From: Nitrospinia bacterium
GTDB lineage: Bacteria; Nitrospinota; Nitrospinia; Nitrospinales; JAJDAT01
Direction: 5' to 3'
Assembly (NCBI GenBank): GCA_029261715.1
Contig: JAJDAT010000001.1
Span: 248,001-312,000 of the forward strand
Length of the DNA: 64,000 nt
Shown: piece by piece, positions 9,501-24,500 of the stretch
Numbering within the stretch: the first letter of the stretch is position 1
How the letters are laid out: each line of letters starts with the position of its first letter
Position numbers and translations under genes: made by a program
The notes under the pieces: generated by a model
The model's database searches: none
Told to the model about the DNA's origin: nothing
What the model saw: only the letters and a program-made list of their open reading frames with translations

Positions 9501-12500
9501 GCGCCGGAGATATTTCAATAAGTAGTTCTGAGTTACAAAATATAACGGCTGGAACCCTGATTGTTGGAAATTCTAATAGTGGCGCCATAACCATCGGCGG
9601 TATTTCTAGCGCCGATTCCGCTAATATCGGAAACTTAGAATTCAATTCAGGAAGCTCTATCACCATTACGGGTAGCGTGACGTCTAGCGGCGATGTCTCC
9701 CTTCAAAGTGGAAGCGATTTAAACGTTGACGCGAGTTTAAGTATTACCAGCGGTTCCCTTTCTGCTCAAACAGACGGCAGCATTCAAATTGACGCGGGTC
9801 TAACAACTTCTGGCGGCGCCATCTCTTTAGAAACTACCGGCGCAGATATTCATCTAAACCAAGATATTTCTACTGGCGGCGGCGACTTCCTTGCCGATGC
9901 CGGAGTAGGCTCAAACGACAACGGATCAAATGCAGTGGTTCATGTTTCTGGAGTGGCATATGCTGCGCCGAGAATATCGGGAGCTTCAACTCCTTCTGTC
10001 TCTTTATCTGAAAAAGCGACCATTTTCTTAAACGCTAATATCAGTACCTCTGGCGGAGATATAACTTTAGGACGCTCTGAAAATAACGTTAAAGTTCTAA
10101 TTGGCGCCGGTCCAATAGAAACAACCGAAGTTTCTTCTAAAGTCGCTTTTGGAAATTTAACAGGTGGCGGTAATCAAAGCCTAGGCGCCGATGCGGGAAA
10201 CCTCAACTTTAACGCGGCGTTATTTCTTGAAAATAAAGGCATCAATACACTCACCCTTCAAGCTCGCCAAAACGTTAATTTTAACGGCCAAGTACTCTTA
10301 GACGGTTCTGACCAACTTAATCTTATAGTAATCGCCGATAACGATAACAACGCGTCTGGAGACCTTGTCATTGGCGAATCAGGCTCCATCCAGACTAATA
10401 ACGGCGACTTTTCCATCACGGCTAAAGATATCGATTTATCAGGAGAAATTGACACTGGCAATGGCGATATTAACGTCCAATCCTCAACGAACAACACTAT
10501 CGGACTGGGCAATGCAACTGGAACCTTAAGTTTGGACAACTCCGAATTATCTAAGTTAAAAGGCGGAGACTTATCGATAGGAAATAATTCTGGCGGAAAT
10601 ATTGAAATCGACGGCGTTAATGCAAGTCAGTTCTCTTCCGTCACGTTAACCAGCGATTCAGATATAAACTTCCAAAACAACGATTCTACGTTTAGCCTCT
10701 TAACATTAAACGCCGATAACGATATCAATGTTAACGCTAATCTAAATACACAAAGCGGAAGTTTTACGGCAATAGCCGACGCGGATAACAGTGGGGCTGG
10801 AGACTTTACTCTCGCTTCTAATCAAACCGTGACAGCTACAGACGATATCACAATAACCTCTGTCAATATTTTTCAAAATGGAAATTTTAGCGCTGGCGGA
10901 TCATTAGTTTTTAATGGCAATCTTATCCTCGATTTATCCGTTAGACTTTCCGCAGCGGACGGAATAACGATCACAGAAAGCATAATTAATAATGGAAATA
11001 TTATTATCGACGCCGATACCGACGCCGACGGTATTGGGACATTCAATTTATTGTCGGGAATCGCGATTAATTCAAACAACTTCGACATTTCAATAACCGC
11101 CGCCGACTTTGTAATTGATGGAACCATCGATAGCGGTACAGGAACCACAAGCTTGCTCTTATCGACAAACGGTCTGCTCGTTGTCGGCGATTCACTTGCC
11201 TTTCCACTCAGTTTCGGGGATTCAATAAACTCACAAGACGCGGAAATCAGTGGCTCCGAATTACAAAACATTACGGCAAGCAACTTGATACTTGGAGGCT
11301 CTAAAACCGGCGTTGTAGGAGTTAATGGAATCCAATTAACCGACACGGTTAATATAGGTCAAATAACTATTGAGAGCGGCGGCGATGTTGTTTTTGCCGG
11401 TGGAGATAGTACCTTTAAAAATCTCTCTATTAACGCCAATCGAAGTATAACCGTAAAAAGTAACGTCTCTACAACAAGCGGCGATCTAACCGCGACAGCT
11501 AACAGTAATGGCGATGGATATGGTCATTTTTATCTCGACAATGCATCTTTCACTTCTTCGGGCCACCTAACCGTTTCAGCATTAGATATTGTTCAAACAG
11601 GAATCACTACTTTTAGTTCGGGGGGCATCTTAGCTCTCTTTGGCAACATGCTTTCAGAAACAGGCAATATCAGTCTATTAGCGGATGATGGAATTATTAT
11701 TACAGAAAATATTATTACAAACTCCAGCATAACAATTAATGCAAACGTGGACCAAGACGCAGTGGGAGATCTTGTAATTGAAGACGGCGTCATCATTCAA
11801 ACTTCCGGAAACGTTATCTTTTTAATTGCAAATGATTTTGATATTAGAGGAACCGTTTCAGCGGCTAATGGAACTATTGTATTAGCGGAAAGAAGCGAAG
11901 CTTCTTCTCGCAGACTAGAAATTGGTTCCAATGCCGGCCCGGGTGGGACCACTGCAAGCATTAGCTCTGATGAGTTGCAACGTTTATCAGCCTGGAGATT
12001 AGACGTTCAATCTGATGGGGATATATTTGTAAAAGGTTTAGCCGTAGAAGACTTAGCGGGCATTTTAAACGACGTTACTTTAAACGCAAAACGTGAAAAT
12101 GTTTATTTTGATAACGCCTCAAACTTCAACCAAGGCTTATTAGTTCGAGCCGAAAAAGATATTGTCATAAACAGCGATATCACTACAAATGGTTATGCAG
12201 AGTTTGTTAACGCCGATAGCAATGGTACGGGAAGGCTTTTACATCAATCTGGGGCCACCGTAAGTACAAACAATCACGATCTACTAATTAAAGTTTCAGA
12301 CGTTTTTATAGGCAATACCTCTTTTATTGACGTTGGTTCTGGAACGATCGCCTTTCACACAAATTCAGACGACTCCATTGGTTTAGGCGGATCTACAGGA
12401 GATTTAACCCTTTCAAACCAAGAAATTCAAAATATCACTGCAGGCAAATTCCAAGTAGGCCTAAGCAATCGTTTTCAAGTTGGCGACATATTAGTAAGCG

Positions 12501-15500
12501 GACTTTCTGAAGGAGTTGCCGACCGGTTTGACGAAGTTGCTTTATTAAGTAACGAAGACATTATTTTTGAAAACGGAACTTCCTTTTTCAAAAAACTAAC
12601 CCTTGAAGCGACAGACTCTATAACAATCAATGCCAGCATAACAACCACCGAAGGAGACATCTTAATCACCTCCGACACAGACAATAATGGCATTGGCGAT
12701 GTAACATTAGGGAGCGGTTCAATAATCAGTTCAGCGGCAGACATTACCGCCACGGCGCCTAATATAGTCGCCAATGGAACCTTAATCTCTTTAGGAACCA
12801 TTCTATTTAACGGTACGGTTATTGTTCCTGATCAAATTTTAAATCTTTCCGCCGCAGATGGAATTATCATAAGCGAAGACTTAATAACCAATGGAAATAT
12901 TTCAATCAATGCCGACAATGATGCAGATGGCAATGGAACTTTTAGCCTCCTCTCCGGGATACAAATAGTCTCCAATAACTTTGATATTGTTATTACTGCA
13001 AGCGACTTCGACATACAAGGAACTATTAATAGCGGTAGCGGAAAAACATCCTTATTGGTTTCGACTAGTAAAAATATCGTTATTGGCGAAGGCGGAAGTT
13101 CTAACGACGCTTGGATTTCTGGCGATGAATTGCAAAAGATTACCGCAGCAAACCTGGTTATTGGAAATAGTACTAATGGCTCTATTACCGTAAATGAGAT
13201 TACCGCAATTCAAAGTCAAAATATTGAAGAGCTCAATTTAATCGCTACCGGTTCATCTAAAGATATTATTTTCACCGGAACGTCCTCGACATTTAAAAAA
13301 CTTTCCGCAATCACGAACGATGATGTACTCGTTAATTCGAACCTCAACATAACGAATAGCGACCTATTTCTCCAAGCGGAAGATGTAGTGTTCATTGCTT
13401 CCGACATCAATGTGGCAAATGGAGAAATCACTTTTGAATCGGGAGACGATATTTTCGTTAGCGGCAATATTACAGGCTCCAACAACTTAACGCTCCGTGC
13501 AAACGACGACATCTTCATTGAAAAAAATATTTCAACTAACGGCAACGTATTTATTAAAGCCGACTTAGACGGTTCCGGAGGAGGAAGAGGCGGAAGTATC
13601 GTGATGAGCGATGGATCGGAATTGAATGCAGGTTCCGGAACTATTACTTTTCAAGCTAATAGTGGAATTGTATTAAGTCGAATAGTTACAACAAACTCTT
13701 CTGACAGCGCTATTTCTCTGCACGCTGGATCGCGCGCCATTCAAGATGCCGGCGATATTGGAGGCGCCGATATCGTTGCCGAGTCAGGTGGAGTTACTTT
13801 GATCGGCGTAAGTATTGGAATAGGAAACGCGATAGAAACAACGATTGAAAAACTTAATATTACAAGCTCCGGATTTAATTCAGTCGCCAATATTGTAGAA
13901 ACCGACGACTTAGAAGTTGCAAACATAGGCGTTGCAGCGGGCAACGGAATATTCACTATTTCCGTCGGCGGCGATTTAACCTTTATTGATACGACAGTAA
14001 ATGCATTTTTAGCCGGAGAGAATTATTTTAAAGCCGCCGGCTCTATCACGATCGATCAAAACCTATCCGCAACGGGAACCGTAAACTTAGTTGCCGATAG
14101 CGATTTTGACGGTAGCGGAAGCGTAACCATTAATTCCGGAAAAACATTAAGCGCAACCAACGATATTTTAATCACTGCTCAGAGTGTAACCGTTAATGGA
14201 GCGCTATCCGCTGGAAACGCTCTAAAAGTTTCCACTAACGGACAAATAACGGGCACCTTGCAAGCCGCCAATGGCGTCACCATTAGCGACAATCTTGTTC
14301 TCAACCAAGACCTTATCATTGATGCGGATACTGATCGCGACGGAAATGGAACCTTTACTCTGACATTAGGAACCTTAATTTATTCCAACAATAACGACAT
14401 AACGATTATCGCTAATGACTTTAATATTGACGGAATAATAGAAAGCGGTACCGGAACGATTTCCCTTAAGCGAGCCACGGCAGGTTCCATTGGTATTGGA
14501 GAATTTAGTACCTCGCTAGATGCAATGCTTGACATTACTAATAACGATTCAGAAATTGCGCGACTTTTTACAGACAATTTGGTGATTGGCGGCGATAACA
14601 CCACTTTTATCAAAGTAGCGGAAATGGTTACTGGTCGCTATGACGATCCTAATGTAGACATTAAAAATTCTCACATAAATGGCCGTAAATTTTACGATAT
14701 CGATAAAATAACTCTTAATGCGGAGGGCGATCTTGGTTTGGTTGCCTTTGACGACCAAGATTCCGACAAACTCTCTTTCTATGATTTAGAAGTTAATGCC
14801 GTAGATGGAATTGTAAATAACGAAGAATTATACGCATTAGACGGCAATATTAAATTAGACGCCGACTCGAATAATTTTGCCGACGGATTCGATCGACTTT
14901 ACTTCGGCGACCAATATGGAAGAGATTTAACCGCAACGGGAAATATTGAATTATCGGCTCAATCTGGAAAAATCTATTCTTTCTCTGAAATTTGGCTAGA
15001 CGCTGGCGGATCAGTCGAAACGACAGGAATCTTAGACGCCAATAGTATGCTTACTATTTATGCCAACGATGGAATCACAATAAATAATAACGTTGAAGGA
15101 AGCGGTTATGTCTCATTATATGCAGATCGAGACGCAAATGGAGGCGTTTTCACTTTGGCAAATGGAGCCAATATAAGTACGTCTCTAGATACAAGAATTG
15201 AAGCAAGCGATATTAATTTAAACACTGCGGGAACAATTATAAGCGACGACCTAATACTGACTAAAACCACTTTGGACGGTACCATTGGAATTGGCAATGC
15301 CGCCGGAGATTTTTCTCTAAGCGGCGGCGAATTGCAAAAACTTTTCATAGATTATTTAGTAGTTAGCGAAACAAGCGGAACAAGCTCCTTTATCGATGGA
15401 GTGACGGCCTCAAATGTAGCCAATATTAATGTTTTCCAAATTGCGAGTGACTCAATAACATTTCAAGATAACGCTTCTACTTTTGGCCAAATTTTAGCGA

Positions 15501-18500
15501 TTGCAAAAGATAACATTAACGTTAATGAAAACTTAACGGCAAACACTGTCGATCTACGCGCTAGTTTTAACAATACAAACTCCGGAACTGGGCTATTGAG
15601 CGTTGCATCTGGCGCAACCGTATCCAGCAACAATGGATTACTTTATATTGAATCCAGAGATATCGATCTTCAAGGTTTCTTAAATAGCGGAAGCGGAGAA
15701 ACTAAAATCTTAAACTCAGGCGGTGGTTCTACTATTGGACTCGGAAATGCTGTAGGCGATATAACTTTGTCCGGAGCTGAACTGCAAAATATTACGGCTC
15801 AAAATTTGACTATTGGAGACGGCTACACATCGGGAATAACCGTTTCTAATTTAGCTTCAATAGATACGGTAAATATTTCTAATCAGGTAATTTTACAGGC
15901 GTTAGCGGATGATGGAACAATAACATTTAATGGAACCATTACCCATGCCAATGCCCCCACCAATGAATTCAAAGCTTTGACCGCTAGAGCAAATAATGGA
16001 ATTTCAGTCAATGCGCCGCTGTGGACAAACTTTGGCGATTTGATTTTAGACGGCGACGCGAATAACCAAATAGATGGTTCCGATGGAATTACCATTGCTA
16101 GTATTCCGGCTTTTCTAGATACGGGAAATAAAATCCAATCGGCAGGCAATTTGACTCTAAGTGCCTCAAATGGAGGAATTGTCGCTCAAGGTCATCTAAC
16201 TCTGAACGCCAATGGCGACATAAACATCCAGGATAGTCTAACCGTCAATAAACTCTCCGTGCATGCTGACAATGACGATAACAACAGCGGGACTTTTAAC
16301 TTAGACAGCGGAGCGTCAATCGTCACGGACAACCACGATTTTAACTTACGAGCTAACGACGTCGAAATTAATGGCGCAATCAACACCGGAAACGGAAGTC
16401 TCATTATTTCCAGAATACTGGGAGGTTCCCTTGGACTTGGCGACGCTGTAGGAGACATGACCCTTACGGGAAGCGAATTACAAAATATAACTACCAGTAA
16501 CTTAGTATTTGGGTCTGGCAGCGCTACTTTTTCAGAAATTAGAGTTGATAACGTCACTTCGACAAATAGTTCCAACATACAAACAGCAAAACTGTATGCC
16601 ACACGAGGCGGTAGCGCAGGAACTATCGATTTTCTTGGAGGAAGTTCCACCTTTAAAGGCTTAAGACTTGGATCAATAGGCGATATTAACGTTAATTCTG
16701 ATGTAATGATCACTCAAGGCGATTTCTTCTCAAGCGGTATCTTAAGTTCTGGAAATGGAGATTTTAATTTAGGCTCGGGAGTCACAATAACCGCCAGCAA
16801 CGATATTGAAGTTCAAGCGGTAAATATAAGTACGGCGAATAGCGCTTTAATCCAAGCAAATAATTTAATAACAACAACCATTACGGGTATGGATATCGAT
16901 ACCCAAGTCAACACGCTCACCTTTACCAATACAGGAACAGGCAATATCATTATTGATAATCAAGGAGCGCTAACTGCTACAGGAACAAACCCAGGTGGTT
17001 TGGTTGATATCACTACTCATAGTCCTTTGACCGTCGGCGCTGGCGGTATTTCCGCAGGTCAAAATGTAACCTTAACGGCTGCCGGAGCAAGCGGACAAAA
17101 CAACGATAACCTAACTATTCAAGGAGCTGTTTCTTCCACTAGTGGAAATATCGTATTGACTGCCGATGACACGTTACTGACCAATGCCTCTGTATCCGCC
17201 TCTTCGGGAACGGTTTCAGCAACATCCACAAATGATGCGATAACGTTCAACGGCGACGTAACTTCTGGAAGCGACTTAATGGTCAGCGCGGCTGAAGGAG
17301 TAACTATAAATTCTGACGTTAACTCCAGCGGCGCAACTACTATTGACGCCGATTCAGATTCTAACAACTCCGGAGACTTCACCCTATCTTCTGGACAAAC
17401 AATCACCTCTGATGGCGACCTTTCTATTGCCGCCGAAACAATGGTTCAAGACGGAAACCTGAACTCAGGTGGCGAAATAACACTAAACGGTCAGGTTCAA
17501 TTAACCGGAAATATTTCTGCCGCAGATGGTGTCACCATCAGTCAAGATCTTATTCTAAACGAAGCGATTAATATTGATGCGGACTCGGATCGTAATGGAA
17601 CTGGCGACTTCACTTTATTAACTGGAATCTCCATTGACTCAAATAACCATGACATCACCATCACGGCAAATGATTTCATCATCAATGGAACAATAAATAG
17701 CGGAACGGCAGATACTTTCTTATTGGCTTCCGTTGCAGGAACTAGTATTGGTCTGGGCGATACAGCTGGCGACATTTCAATTAGTGGCGCAGAATTACAA
17801 AACATCACTGCCGCTAATTTGACAATAGGAAATGCAAATACCTCTTCAATCACAGTAGACAATATAACCTCTACTCAAAGCGGTAATATTTCTGAGCAAA
17901 TAAACCTAGTCAGCTCCGCAGATATTGCATTTGAAAATAACGCTTCTATTTTTAATAACGGATTAAATGTTCTAGCAAATGACGGAATCCAAATCAACGC
18001 CAACATTACCACTAATTTCGGGGACCTTGCTTTAGATGGAGATGCAGATAATTTGGCGGGTTCCAACGACCAAATAGTCATTGGAAACTCTAAAACACTT
18101 CGTTCTTATAGAAGTTTATCTCTGGACTCTACTAACGGAGGTATTTCCGGTTTAGGTAGCATTACTCTATTAGCTAGCGATGGAATAGCAATAAACGATA
18201 ACCTAACTTCTGCCAACACCTTATTCATGAACGCCGATTCAGGCTCTACCGGAGTGGGAACCCTTTCTATTGCCGGCGGCGCCACGGTTTCATCGTCAAA
18301 TAGCACTCTGCAACTCAACGCAAAGGATCTGGATTTACAAGGTCAATTGAATAGCGGTTCAGGAACTTTAATTATTAAAAATACTCAAAGTGGAACAATT
18401 GGTTTGGGCGACGCTATTGGAGAAATGACAATTAGCGGAGCGGAATTACAAAACATCACTGCCGACCAATTTAGATTACTTGGAAATAACTCTTCAATTA

Positions 18501-21500
18501 TTGTCGACAACATTTCAGCCGCACAAACTTCTAATATCTCCGGATTAACATGGCTGATTAGTTTTGGTGACGTTTCCTTTGAAAACAACGACTCAACGTT
18601 TGATAATTCGTTACTTGTTGAGGCCCATAATGAAATTCAAATCAATACCGGTCTCGCCACACTCAATGGCAATATGAATTTGGAAGCAGATTCTAATAGT
18701 TCGGGAAGCGGCGATTTAACAGTTAGAGCAAGCGGTTCGCTCAACAGCTCAAACAACAACATTGAACTAATCGCTAACGACTTCAATATAAATGGAACGA
18801 TTAATAGTGGAACGGCAGATACTTCCTTACTTTCCTCTATTTCAGGAACGAGTATTGGTCTTGGTAACGCCACAGGCGATATTTCTATCTCTGGAACTGA
18901 ACTTCAAAATATCACCGCTAACGTTTTAACCCTTGGCGATCTTAAAACTAATCGAATTACCGTAGATGGCGTAACCGCAACTCAAAGCCAAAATATCAGT
19001 ACGGTTTCTTTAAACGCTTTAAAAGCCATTAATATTTCTGGCAGCACAACAAACGCCTTAATTGAGTTTAATAATAACGCTTCCACTTTCAAAGCTCTTG
19101 ACCTTAATTCTCGAAACGATATTGAAGTAAACGTAGACGTTAATACGACCGACGGAGACTTTACGGCGGCGGCAAACTCGCCTCACATTTCAGGAAATAG
19201 CGGCGATTTTACTTTAGCGTCTAGCGCAACCGTAACTTCGTCTAATGATATTACAGTTGACGCTACAAATATTATTCAAGATGGAAATTTTGTCGCCGGA
19301 GGCTCCCTAACCTTAAATGGCATAGTTGAATTAGCGGGCGATATTTCCGCAGCAGATGGTGTCACCATCAGTCAAAATCTAACTTTAAATGAAGCGATTA
19401 ATATCGACGCCGACTCAGATCGTAATGGAACGGGTGATTTCACTTTGTTGTCAGGTATTACCATCGATTCAAATAACCATGACATCACCATCACCGCAAA
19501 TGACTTCATAATCAATGGAATAATAAATAGCGGAACGGCAGATACGCTCTTATTTGCTTCGGTTGCTGGAACTAGCATTGGCATTGGAGACGCCGTTGGC
19601 GATATCTCCATCAGTGGAGCTGAGTTACAAAGAATCAGAGCTCAAAACTTAACGATAGGAAATGCAAATGCCTCTTCAATCACCGTAGATAATGTTACCG
19701 CTATTCAAAATATTTATATTGTCGGCTCCACAAACCTTATCAGTTCTGGCGATGTTTCATTTGAAAACAACGCCTCAACTTTTAGATATGGCTTAAATGT
19801 CCAGGCAAACGACGGAATCAATATCAACGCCAATATCACGTCTCAATTTGGAGATATGGTTTTAGATGGAGATGCGGATAATTTAGCCGGTTTGAGCGAT
19901 CAAATAGTCATTGCGGATTCAAAAACAGTTTTTACAAGTAGAAGTTTATTTGTGAACTCCAGCGTCTCTGGCCTAGGTATGATTCACTTGTCCGCTTCCG
20001 ATGGAATAACCATTAACGATAATGTAACTTCTTCGGGGATTCTACTTATTACTGCAGATATAAACAGTTCAGGAGCTGGCGACCTATTTATTAACAACGG
20101 AGCAGTACTTACATCATCCAATAACACGTTACAAATAAACGCTAAAGACCTGCATCTACAGGGCCAACTAGATGCAGGTTCAAGCCTTGTATCTATCGGC
20201 GCAACACAAGGTGGAACAATAGGATTAGGCGACACCGCTGGGGATATGACCATTAGCGGCGCTGAGTTACAAAACATTAAGGGGCAAACTTTATCAATAA
20301 CGGCGTCATCAATTACCGTTGACAATATTACGGCCGCTCAAAGTTCGAATATCACTGGAACAACAAGCGTATTTAGCGGCGGAACTATTTCTTTCGAAAA
20401 TAATGCCTCAACTTTTAATAACACGTTATCAGTTAGCGCTTACAACGGAATTCAAATCAATGCTGATATCGCCAACCTCAACGGCAATTTAACTTTAAAT
20501 GGTGACTATAATAATAGCGCGGATGGAAACGACGCAATCGCGATTGCTGATAACGTTAATATCAACTCTGGCGGCCATGTAACCCTAAAGGCAACCACTA
20601 ATGGAATCTCCGCACAAAACTTACAAGTCAACGCCACAGAGAGTATTTCAATAGAGAGCAACGTAACGTCCACAGGTGCCCTCGCCTTTACCGCCGATTC
20701 GGATAGTAACGGATCGGGATATGTGGCAATAAACGCTGGAGCCTCCTTAGTTAGTGGCAACAATAACATCACCATCACAGCTGACGACTTCATTATTAAT
20801 GGAACTATTAACAGTGGTACGGCAGATACATTCTTATTATCCTCTGTTGCGGGAGCAAGTATCGGTCTAGGTAATGCCACAGGCGATATTTCAATTAGCG
20901 GCGCTGAGTTACAAAATATCACAGCCACTAATTTGACTATAGGGAATGCAAACGCTTCTTCCACCACTGTTGATAATATTACGGCGGCGCAAAGCGCTAA
21001 TATTGGAACAATTAATTTAGCCTCTTCTGGAAGCGTCGCTTTTGAGAATAACGAATCCAATTTTAACTCTCTTAAAGTTAACGCCGATCAAGTAATCTTT
21101 AACGCTGCTTTATCGGCTAACAATGCAATCATAATTAATTCTAGCCAATCCTTAAACGTTGACTCCAACTTAAGTTTTGGAAGCTTGGGGGTTTTCAATA
21201 CAGGAGGAAGAATTGATACTAATAACGGAGCTACTATCTCAGGTGGCTCATTAGAAACAGTCACTCAAACTGGAATGAGTGTAAATACTCAAGTCGCTAG
21301 TTTAGATTTCAATAACTGGGATTCAGGAGACGTGATTGTTAATAACCAAGGCGATATTTCAGCTTTTGGAGAAAACGAACTCGGCGCAGTTTCTCTTACG
21401 ACAAAAGGTTCGCTGACTATTACTGGCGACGATATTATTGCCGGCGAAGACATCACTCTGATAACCACAAACGAAGCAGGACAAACCGACGACAATCTGA

Positions 21501-24500
21501 CCATTGACGGGAATGTTATTTCTGAATTAGGTAATTTAAAATTATTATCTGACGACGCTCTCGTAATAAATTCACAAATAGAAGCGGAAGAAGGAAACAT
21601 CGAATTAACCTCAACAAACGATACGATCACTATTAACGAATTTGTAACTTCGAATGGAACCACATTAATTTCAGCGGGCGACGATATAGCATTAAACTTT
21701 AGTATCGTTAGCTCTTCTGGCGACATGACGGTTATCGCCGATACTAATGGAAACGGTTCTGGAACTGTTGCGATTAATTCTCCGAGTCAATTATCAAGCA
21801 ATAGTAGCGATTTGACTATCGAAGCTAAGGATATTGTAGTTGGCGGAATCATCAGAGCGGATAATTTGACAATTACGGTAGCTGGCGGTGGTTCGGTAGG
21901 GCTAGGCGACACTACTGGCGATATGTCAATTACAGGCGTCGAATTACAAAACATCACGGCCCGAGGCCTCACCATTGGCGATGCAAGTACTTCATCCATT
22001 ACGGTTGATAATATTTCCGCAGCGCAGAGTTCGAATATAACTTTACAAACCAATCTAATAACATCTGGAAGCGTCACCTTTGAAAATAACGAATCCAATT
22101 TCAATAATCTTTCAATTGAATCTGGAAATATCTTATCAATAAGTGGCGGAAAAATAGTTGGCGACAGTTTAACGACAACAACCATCACTGGTATGGATAT
22201 AGACTCCCAGGTAGCCACCCTATCCTTCACTAACACAGGGACTGGCGATATCGTTGTCGAAAATCAAGGCGGCTTGACTGCTTCAGGAACTAATTCTGGC
22301 GGATCGGTAACGATAACTACCTTTAGTCCGCTGACAGTTGGAGCTTCCGGTCTTTCCGCAGATCAAAACATTACGTTAACAGCGGCAGGCGCCATTGGCC
22401 AAAGTGATGATAACTTGACGATTCAAGGAAACGTTTCTTCTACAAGCGGCGATATATTACTAAGCGCGGACGACGCTATTCAAATCGATAATTCTATAAC
22501 AACAGGATCTGGCACGATAGATGTAAGAGCCGATTCAAGCGCTACAGGAACCGGCGATCTTACGATTGGCGCAAGCGCTTCACTTAATAGCTCTAACAAC
22601 GATATTGAAATTTCCGCCAACGACGTCCATATCACTGGAACTATTAATAGCGGATCTGGAGAAACGACAATCACCGCTTCCGACGATGGAACCATTGGCT
22701 TCGGAGCGACCGCTGGCAACCTAACAATTAGCGGAGCGGAATTACAAAACATAACAGCCTCTACCTTAACTATCGGAAATTCAAATGGAGACGATATTAC
22801 CGTAGACGGAATTTCAGCCGCCAATAGCGCTAATATTTCTGAAGTCAACTTACTCTCGGATGGCGATCTAGAGTTCGCTAATAGCGCGTCAACTTTTAAA
22901 GCATTAGTCACTGATATAGATCGCGACATCAACGTCAACGCAGCCTTAACGACGACAACTGGAGACTTAACGCTTGAAGCCGGAGACGCTATTACGACTC
23001 AAGCGACGGTAACGGGAACCAATGGAATTCTCACTCTCGACGCAGGCGAAGACATCAGCATTAATGCAGATGTAACCTTTGGTACGGTTGGCTTTATAAA
23101 CTCTGACGGTAGGATCGATACCGATAATGGAGCCGAAATCTTTGGCGGAACGTTAGCGACCGTTACCCGCAATGGAATCGATTTGAACACGCAAGTAACC
23201 AATTTGAATTTCTTCAACTTCATTACTGGCAACGTTATTGTTGACAACCATGGCGGCATAACAGCTACCGGAACAAACCTCGGCGGAACAGTAGACATTA
23301 CGACTCACAGTCCTTTGACAGTTGGTGGAGCCGGAATATCCGCAGCTGGCAATATCACCCTGACAGCCGCTGGTGAAGAAGGTAAAACAGACGACAACTT
23401 GACCATTCAAGGAAACGTAACCTCAACCTCCGGTAATGTCGATCTATTTTCCGACGACGCTCTGGTTGTAGATTCAGAAGTAAGCGCAGCTGGCGGTGAC
23501 ATTGAAGTAGCCTCTACCAATGATACGGTTACGATTAACGAGTCTGTAACGTCCTCCGGAGATTTAACGATTTCCGCTCAAGATATTGAAGTTGATGGAG
23601 CCGTAACAGCCGACAGCTTAACTATTGTAGCTGCTGATGGCGGTTCAGTTGGCCTGGGTAACGCCACTGGCGATATGACCCTTGACGGTTCGGAGCTAGA
23701 TAATATCTCTGCAAACAATGTTTCTATCGGCGATAAGAACACTGGCACAATCACCGTTGACGGAATTGCCGAAGAACAAAGCAATACCTTAGGCTCAGTC
23801 ACTTTAAATAGTAACGAATCTATTAACCTGGTTAATGAAGGCTCAACCTTCGATTCTCTGACTGCTAACGCCGATGGCGACGTGAATGTTGAAACTGACG
23901 TTACCGCCGATGTTGGAAGTTTTGTTGCAGTAGCGGATGCCGACGGCTCTGGCGATGGCGGCTTTACGTTAACTCAAGACGCTTCGGTAACGGCTGAAGG
24001 AGAAATTGGAATTACCGCAGAGAATACTGTAGTTGATGGCGCCCTCGCCGCTTCTGGTGGATTGAATTTAGCGGCGGTTGACGGTATCACAATCAGCAAT
24101 GATTACATTGTGGATGGCGAAATTAATATAGACGCTGATTCAAACAAAGACGGGTTAGGAAACTTTGAACTCTTAAACAACATCGCTATCGACTCCACTA
24201 ACAACAACATCGCTATCACGGCAAACGATTTCATAATCGATGGAACGATCAACAGTGGAACGGCAAATACCATATTCACCACTACATTTAACAAATCGAT
24301 TGGAATTGGCGACGGCGGCGGTAACGCGAGAATCGACCGGAATGAATTGGCAAATATCACGGCAGGTAACTTGATTGTTGGTAACGATCAAAATGGTTCA
24401 ATCACGGTAGACGGCGTTCAATTAGTCGACTTAACCAATATTGGAGGAGTTACTTTCAACGCGACTCAAGTGGGTAAATCAGTCGTATTTAGATACAACC